A stretch of 10,012 bases of DNA from Blastocatellia bacterium (GTDB lineage: Bacteria; Acidobacteriota; Blastocatellia; Pyrinomonadales; Pyrinomonadaceae), in the NCBI GenBank assembly GCA_003175865.1, contig PSRF01000244.1, forward strand, positions 1 to 10,012. Reading direction: 5' to 3'. The notes beneath the pieces are model-generated. The model had not been told where the DNA came from. It made no database searches and saw nothing but the letters and a program-made list of their open reading frames with translations. Positions 5,858 to 10,012 of the stretch are shown here, one piece after another. Both the position numbers and the translations under genes were made by a program. Every line of letters starts with the position of its first letter. The first letter of the stretch is position 1.

Positions 5858-8800
5858 TCAGAAAGTTAAGCGCAAACGAATCCGCACGGATCTACGGTTA
5901 TCAATGCCCTCCTGGGAGTAGCTTATATTGTTGCGCCCGAAGTCCGGATTGATATTCACATTCTCAATCACCAACTTACCGGCTGGATCAACGCCGACGT
6001 CAAAGTCACCTACCTGCGCAAAGCCTGTATCAAGTGGTGAGAATAACGGGTGATTGAAGACGTTGTTGAAATCCATACCAACCTCAAGCCGCGTGTTCTC
6101 ATTAAACCTGAAAAATTTGTGTACGCCGAGGTTAACTCCCCAAGTCCCTGGTCCGATGAGGAAGTTTCGCTTTGCGACGGCAGGGTTATCGAACAGATCC
6201 GCTCCTAAGGGTGGCAAAGCGAAAGCACTTGGATTGAACACCTGATCTCCTGTGAGATTGGCGTAGGGATCTGACACGACCAATGGCCGGTAAGTATTTG
6301 ACGAGAAGTCACCGATGGCATCGATGAATCCGCTACCGACGTTACCAGGTCCAAGGAAGCCAAAGTTGCTGCAGCTGTTGCAGAACCAGTACGGTGTGAA
6401 GCCAGTGCCACTCTTTGCAAACATGTTCCAGGTAAGGTCCCACCCTCCAATAACACCATCAGCCCACTTTGATATCGACTTTCCATAAGCACGTTCACGA
6501 CCAAAGGGAAGCTCATAACTTCCATAGCTGACAAACCGGTGACGCGAAATGAAAGAGTCGCGAGAGAAGTCGACGTCGGGGGCAAATTGATTGTAAAGAG
6601 TTCCTCCTAGTGATGAATTTCCGACGTCAGTACCACTCGACTTCTGATCGAGTAGCGTGTAGGAGGCATTAAACGTCAGACCCCGTGCGAACCGCCGGTT
6701 GACTTCGATCTGCAAAGCATTCGAATGTCCCCTGCCGGTATTTCCATAAGTCGCAAGAAAGTCGCCTAATTTCGGAAATGGTCGTCGGGCGGCATCTGCG
6801 GGCGAAACGACACAGTCGCCTTCATCAATTGGATCGCAAAGGTCTCCGTCTTCGTTGTGAACTCCGAAAGGTATGTTGTTAGGTGGGAGTTCATTCAAGT
6901 CGCGACCGGCAATCAAATTATGTTGACGTGAACCCACATAAGATACACGCAAGGCGAGATTTGCCCTGAACTCGCGTTCAAACGTTACGTTGTATTGTTC
7001 GATGCGCGGAGACTGCAGATCAAACGGAATAGCATTCGCCGCAAGCGCCGTAAAATCGTTGGGATCTCCAACGCTTATAGTTCCTCCCGAGAAAGGCGTG
7101 ATTCCGCGCGGGTTGATTCCGCCTGGCAAGCCTTGAGTGCCTCTCTTTTGCAGTGATTGGTTGAACGCGTTCGTTGCAAGCGCGTCACGCATACCTTGCG
7201 CTGCCGACGTTGGATAATAAACGCCGTAGCCACCTCTGAGTACCATTGCATCTTTGAGACGCCAAGCAATGCCAAGGCGAGGAGCGAAGTTATTCTTATC
7301 GGTCTTCAACAGACCTCTGCCGACTCCCGCCTGATCCGCGGTCACAACTCCGTAAGTGATAAAGCGTGGGTCGAGGAGTGCTCTGGTTTTGTCGCTAGGG
7401 ATAACAAATCGTCCTTGAAATCCGGGATTAGCAGAGGTAGACGGATCGAAGTTCACCATCAGATCGTTTTTCTCGACGAAGGGTGTAATCAGTTCATATC
7501 GGAGGCCGAGATTGAGCGTGATTGACGGACGAATCCTATAATCGTCCTGGATAAAGAAGCCGTCCTCCCAATTAGCAACGTTCAAGTCGCCACGACGCGT
7601 AGCCCCAACATACGTCGCCGAATTTGGCGGGAGACCCAGAAGGAAATTCGCGTAGGAAGTCATCGAAGAGCCCCAGTTAAGAAAACCTCGCGGGTTACCT
7701 CTATTCGCAGTAAAACCATCCGTTGCCTGATTTCTTACGAAGTCGGCTCCGGCGCGAATGGAATGACTTCCCTTGGTCCATGTGGCGGTATCACCGAACG
7801 TGGCAAGCTTTTGGTCTAGGTTTCGATTGATACTACGACCACCATTACCGATTCCTGTAAACGGCGCTATCGTAAATCTGGTTGGACCAGCTGTATCCAG
7901 CAGATCCGAACCAAGTATCGACCCTATCGTAGTTATCTCACCATCATTGAAACCTACATTCGCCAGAAAATCCCTGTTGCGTTGATTTCCTCGCCTGAAG
8001 AGGTTCTGGACATTGAACCCGCCTCGCAATTCATTGACCAAGCTATTCGAAAACAATCTGGTGTAGGACAACGAAAGCGTATGGTTAGTTTGATGTTGCG
8101 AGAGCAATCCAAACGCTGGTAGCGGGCTTATAGCGAGCGTGCGACGGTTGCCAGGATTATCCTGAAAGGTATAGACAGCAAAAAATTTATCTTTGTCAGA
8201 AAAATCTCGATCTATGCGCAGAGTTGCCAGGTCTCTTGTGAGGAGGCCAGGTACATTTCTGACGAAGCTTTTCAATCTTCCGTTCGTCGTACTGAATGGA
8301 GTTGCCGGATTCGTGTGAGGATAGTAGCCGTTCATTATGTTTATGGCGATCGGGTTGAGGAGTCGCGTCGGAATTGAGAGCCAACGCCGCGTCCCACCGG
8401 TGACTACAGTGTTGTTCGCCAGTTCTGCAGGTGTCAGTAACGGTAAGACTGCAGCGTTCACTGTAGGCCTGCTGTTGGCCGCAATCGGGGTGAAGTCTCC
8501 ATTCAAAATAAGAGATGTTGGCACCGTACTGGATCTCAGCTGAACGACATTTAAGTCCCAGCGGCGTTCATACGAGAGCATGAAGAAAGTCTTGTCGCCA
8601 GACAGAGGAAAGGGACCACTGAGTGAACCACCGGTTTCATTCAGGTTGAACCTTGATTTAGGGAACGAGGGGGTATCTGCAGTAGGAAGGAAGGCTGCCT
8701 GCGCGTTCTTATCCTGCACTGTCCAGGCCGCTAACGCATCGTTTTTATTGTTGTAGAAGAGTGACCCGTGATATTTCTTGCCACCGCGTTTTGTCTCAAC

Positions 8801-9505
8801 TCGAATATTCGCGATACCGGAATATTCTGCCGTGAAATTCTTTGACAGGACCGTGAGCTCGCCAATTGTTTCGAGAGATGGCTGACTCGAAGTAGGCTCG
8901 CCGAATATACCGCCATTTGTGCGCTGGCTATCAAGTGAGAAGCTAGCGCCATAGCTCTGACCGCCAATGAATTTGAAGCTGCCATCTCCATTCGGCCCCT
9001 GCGTAATATCAGGATTTAAGTAGAGAAACTCATAAATATCGCGACTGTCTCTGGGGATTTCGATGAGTTGTTTGTTGTTAATGGTACCGGCAATCACGGG
9101 TTGTTCGTTTTCGATCAAACCACTTTCAGCGCCGGTCACTAAGACGTTTTCATTTTGGGCACCAACCTCAGTTCTGATATCTGCACGGACAACGTCGGCA
9201 CCTTTTACGCTCACATCAAGCTCGGATGTCTTAAACCCGGGCGCGGTAACAGTTACCTTGTAGACGCCTAGCTTTAGGAATGTCGCTTCATAGTTGCCCT
9301 CACTATCAGTCGTTAAATCGCGTGAAATGCCGGTGGTCTGATCCGTTATCTTGACGGCCGCATTAGGAATTATTGCGCCATTTGGATCGGTAACAGTTCC
9401 CCGGATTGTGCCCAGGTTCGTGCCTTGACTGTATGCGATCGCGTAGAAACAAATAAGAATTCCAACCGTCAGAAGCGCGACACTGATTTTCCGTCCAATT
9501 CTCAT
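5858..9505 (-). CDS. Oar-type TonB-dependent outer-membrane receptor
   Basis: Outer-membrane receptor of 1,215 residues that takes up a ligand using energy from TonB. A signal peptide is evident: RIGRK, a hydrophobic core (about 8-22), and probable cleavage after AYS (around residue 26). A carboxypeptidase-regulatory-like beta-sandwich follows (about 31-110: GTIRGTVTDPNGAIIPNAAV, SRDLTTDSEGNYEATFLKLGVYKVTV). The plug (about 120-245) includes ETIGELTVLSKNFTAEYSG and ends near KRGGKKYHGSL. A long beta-barrel finishes with IRLRLTF, whose terminal Phe is the usual barrel-assembly signal. Cysteines close together near residues 890 (CDPIDEGDC) and 1045 (CNSC) could form loop disulfides. The start is clear: AAGGAG (9512-9517) lies six bases before the ATG. 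I see no frameshift. This two-part N-terminus is typical of Acidobacteriota. The 112-bp gap to the repressor and the same strand suggest that it serves the downstream catabolic genes. The ligand is unknown. Confidence 0.93.
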   Translation of the reverse strand: MRIGRKISVALLTVGILICFYAIAYSQGTNLGTIRGTVTDPNGAIIPNAAVKITDQTTGISRDLTTDSEGNYEATFLKLGVYKVTVTAPGFKTSELDVSVKGADVVRADIRTEVGAQNENVLVTGAESGLIENEQPVIAGTINNKQLIEIPRDSRDIYEFLYLNPDITQGPNGDGSFKFIGGQSYGASFSLDSQRTNGGIFGEPTSSQPSLETIGELTVLSKNFTAEYSGIANIRVETKRGGKKYHGSLFYNNKNDALAAWTVQDKNAQAAFLPTADTPSFPKSRFNLNETGGSLSGPFPLSGDKTFFMLSYERRWDLNVVQLRSSTVPTSLILNGDFTPIAANSRPTVNAAVLPLLTPAELANNTVVTGGTRRWLSIPTRLLNPIAINIMNGYYPHTNPATPFSTTNGRLKSFVRNVPGLLTRDLATLRIDRDFSDKDKFFAVYTFQDNPGNRRTLAISPLPAFGLLSQHQTNHTLSLSYTRLFSNSLVNELRGGFNVQNLFRRGNQRNRDFLANVGFNDGEITTIGSILGSDLLDTAGPTRFTIAPFTGIGNGGRSINRNLDQKLATFGDTATWTKGSHSIRAGADFVRNQATDGFTANRGNPRGFLNWGSSMTSYANFLLGLPPNSATYVGATRRGDLNVANWEDGFFIQDDYRIRPSITLNLGLRYELITPFVEKNDLMVNFDPSTSANPGFQGRFVIPSDKTRALLDPRFITYGVVTADQAGVGRGLLKTDKNNFAPRLGIAWRLKDAMVLRGGYGVYYPTSAAQGMRDALATNAFNQSLQKRGTQGLPGGINPRGITPFSGGTISVGDPNDFTALAANAIPFDLQSPRIEQYNVTFEREFRANLALRVSYVGSRQHNLIAGRDLNELPPNNIPFGVHNEDGDLCDPIDEGDCVVSPADAARRPFPKLGDFLATYGNTGRGHSNALQIEVNRRFARGLTFNASYTLLDQKSSGTDVGNSSLGGTLYNQFAPDVDFSRDSFISRHRFVSYGSYELPFGRERAYGKSISKWADGVIGGWDLTWNMFAKSGTGFTPYWFCNSCSNFGFLGPGNVGSGFIDAIGDFSSNTYRPLVVSDPYANLTGDQVFNPSAFALPPLGADLFDNPAVAKRNFLIGPGTWGVNLGVHKFFRFNENTRLEVGMDFNNVFNHPLFSPLDTGFAQVGDFDVGVDPAGKLVIENVNINPDFGRNNISYSQEGIDNRRSVRIRLRLTF

Positions 9506-9596
9506 AACCGACTCCTTAGCTAAACTACTCGCCTGAGCGAGAGATCCGTCGAAGGTTGAGGCTGTGTTCTCTGCAAAAATATCTCAGAGAAAATCG

Positions 9597-9621
9597 GGTT
9601 AGTTGACGTTTCAAACGAACC
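9597..9621. promoter_or_regulatory. Candidate ROK operator 1 (imperfect dyad)
   Basis: Arms GGTTAGTTGA and CAAACGAACC around the spacer CGTTT; 7 of 10 positions are symmetric. It has the same architecture and the same 5-bp spacer as the perfect dyad at 9652-9684, and shares GTTTCAAAC with it. The dyad centres are 59 bp apart. A minus-strand TATAAG (9626-9621) overlaps its upstream edge by one base, so a bound repressor would cover the start of transcription if that is the -10 element. The upstream -35 position is poor. Confidence 0.5.
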
Positions 9622-9651
9622 TTATACTCTCTGAAGGGGAGGCTTGCTTGG

Positions 9652-9684
9652 TTTAAGTTAGTTTGTGTTTCAAACTAACTTAAA
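9652..9684. promoter_or_regulatory. Candidate ROK operator 2 (perfect 14-bp inverted repeat)
   Basis: TTTAAGTTAGTTTG (9652-9665), spacer TGTTT, and CAAACTAACTTAAA (9671-9684) are exact reverse complements. The inner half-sites TTAGTTTG/CAAACTAA are, as I recall, those of the Bacillus XylR (ROK family) xyl operator, though the spacer is 5 bp here and about 9 bp there. It lies about 150-180 bp upstream of the receptor start. A ROK repressor is encoded directly after the receptor. The transcript could also form this stem as an RNA hairpin, but no T-run follows. Confidence 0.6.
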
Positions 9685-9713
9685 GAACCCTTTGCTCTGT
9701 TATTAAATTCGCC

Positions 9714-9732
9714 TTGCGAAATGTGTTGCGAA
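9714..9732. repeat. Short direct repeat TTGCGAA, 12-bp period
   Basis: TTGCGAA occurs at 9714-9720 and 9726-9732. The first copy is also part of a small dyad, TTCGC-CTT-GCGAA (9708-9720). It may be a regulator-binding site or chance; it is too short to say more. Confidence 0.25.
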
Positions 9733-9735
9733 GTT

Positions 9736-9752
9736 GGACTCGGTCCGAGTCC
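9736..9752. promoter_or_regulatory. Perfect 17-bp dyad, possible operator
   Basis: GGACTCGG (9736-9743), a central T, and CCGAGTCC (9745-9752) form an exact 8-bp palindrome around one base. The odd centre and GC-rich arms suit a dimeric regulator. As RNA it would be a 7-bp stem with a 3-base loop. No T-run follows on either strand, so it is unlikely to be a complete terminator for the hydrolase gene that ends at 9842. It lies just downstream of the promoter candidate at 9775-9804. Confidence 0.4.
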
Positions 9753-9774
9753 TCGGTCTTTACAAGTCTACGAG

Positions 9775-9804
9775 CTTATAGCACTCACGAATGATTCAAT
9801 GCAA
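9775..9804 (-). promoter_or_regulatory. Weak sigma-70-like promoter candidate
   Basis: TTGCAT (9804-9799), 18 bp, then TATAAG (9780-9775), reading toward the receptor gene. The -10 is good and the -35 matches four of six consensus bases. Transcription would begin near 9768 and give a leader of about 260 nt containing all the dyads of this gap. A competing -10 hexamer lies at 9626-9621. Confidence 0.25.
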
Positions 9805-9841
9805 GGAGATTTTTTATTCTGATGGACCTTAACACAATCCA

Positions 9842-10012
9842 TTAATTTGTATCTAGCGTACGAGGAATGATCGGTAAGACAAGGGCCGACGGATATTTTT
9901 CATCATGATAAATAATCTGATGAGCAACCACCGAACGAGTCGAACCGGCGATTGCCTCGCCCGTATTCAGGTTTCTATTGAATCTGGGGAAATTACTACT
10001 TGATAGGTAGAG
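9842..10012 (-). CDS. C-terminal end of a CocE/NonD-family alpha/beta-hydrolase, partial
   Basis: An open frame enters from the right edge and ends at TAA (9844-9842), giving 56 residues. It contains SSNFPRFNRNLNTGE (5-19), then STRSVVAHQIIYHDEKYPSALVLPIIPR (from 24). This is the characteristic end of CocE/NonD hydrolases (usually SSNFPRxDRNxNTG ... Q.IYHD..HPSHIVLPxIP), the C-terminal jelly-roll domain of the X-Pro dipeptidyl-peptidase/cocaine-esterase group. These proteins hydrolyse acyl esters, amides or N-terminal dipeptides and are often exported. The catalytic domain lies outside the window. The gene is on the same strand as the receptor, 336 bp upstream, and may be unrelated to the locus or may supply an extracellular or periplasmic hydrolysis step. 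Recognition rests on a short but distinctive stretch. Confidence 0.75.
   Translation of the reverse strand, partial: LYLSSSNFPRFNRNLNTGEAIAGSTRSVVAHQIIYHDEKYPSALVLPIIPRTLDTN

Larger units (their letters stand above)
9506..9841 (-). promoter_or_regulatory. Intergenic regulatory region upstream of the receptor gene
   Basis: These 336 bp hold no credible gene: only short frames of under 30 codons without ribosome binding sites. They carry several separate dyads and repeats, listed individually, and two TATAAG hexamers on the minus strand (9780-9775 and 9626-9621). With all flanking genes on the minus strand, this is most likely the control region of the receptor gene and perhaps of the whole locus. 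Nothing notable is visible from 9523 to 9596, the probable leader. Confidence 0.6.

Noticed and set aside
9937..9946. GGTTCGACTC on the minus strand, resembling a tRNA T-loop.
   Set aside because: The flanking bases do not pair into a T-stem and no cloverleaf is visible; the stretch is coding for the hydrolase C-terminus.
9920..10003. A 27-codon plus-strand frame beginning MSNHRTSR.
   Set aside because: No ribosome binding site, and it is antisense to the recognised hydrolase end.
1..10012. Search for CRISPR arrays, insertion sequences, tRNA or rRNA genes and toxin-antitoxin or defence genes.
   Set aside because: No regularly spaced repeats, transposase motifs, structural RNA signatures or defence-type domains were seen.

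Overview
The window looks like a piece of an Acidobacteriota chromosome. The main clue is a 1,215-residue Oar-type TonB-dependent receptor with an N-terminal carboxypeptidase-regulatory-like domain, a design very common in that phylum. Base composition is mixed and there are no signs of mobile DNA. Every gene I can support lies on the minus strand, so the window reads from right to left.

Layout in transcription order. (1) 10012-9842: the last 56 codons of a CocE/NonD-type alpha/beta-hydrolase, in a frame that enters from the right edge. (2) 9841-9506: a 336-bp regulatory gap holding a weak promoter candidate, a perfect 17-bp dyad, a short direct repeat, and two related operator-like dyads whose half-sites (TTAGTTTG / CAAACTAA) resemble those recalled for the ROK repressor XylR. 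(3) 9505-5858: the TonB-dependent receptor, followed by a weak terminator-like hairpin. (4) 5745 to the left edge: a tight same-strand series of ROK-family repressor, DapA/NanA-type aldolase, dihydroorotate-dehydrogenase-like flavoprotein, tandem GNAT acetyltransferase, NagB-like sugar-phosphate isomerase/deaminase, and the N-terminus of a sodium:solute symporter, which is cut by the window edge.

The genes fit one uptake-and-catabolism locus. The receptor would bring a ligand through the outer membrane and the symporter would carry it through the inner membrane. The aldolase, flavoprotein, acetyltransferase and NagB-like enzyme would process it, and the ROK protein would sense it. NagB and ROK suggest an amino sugar or sialic-acid-like compound. 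However, the aldolase, flavoprotein and NagB-like protein all depart from textbook motifs at substrate-contacting positions. The set does not match a catabolic pathway that I can name, and the substrate is unknown.
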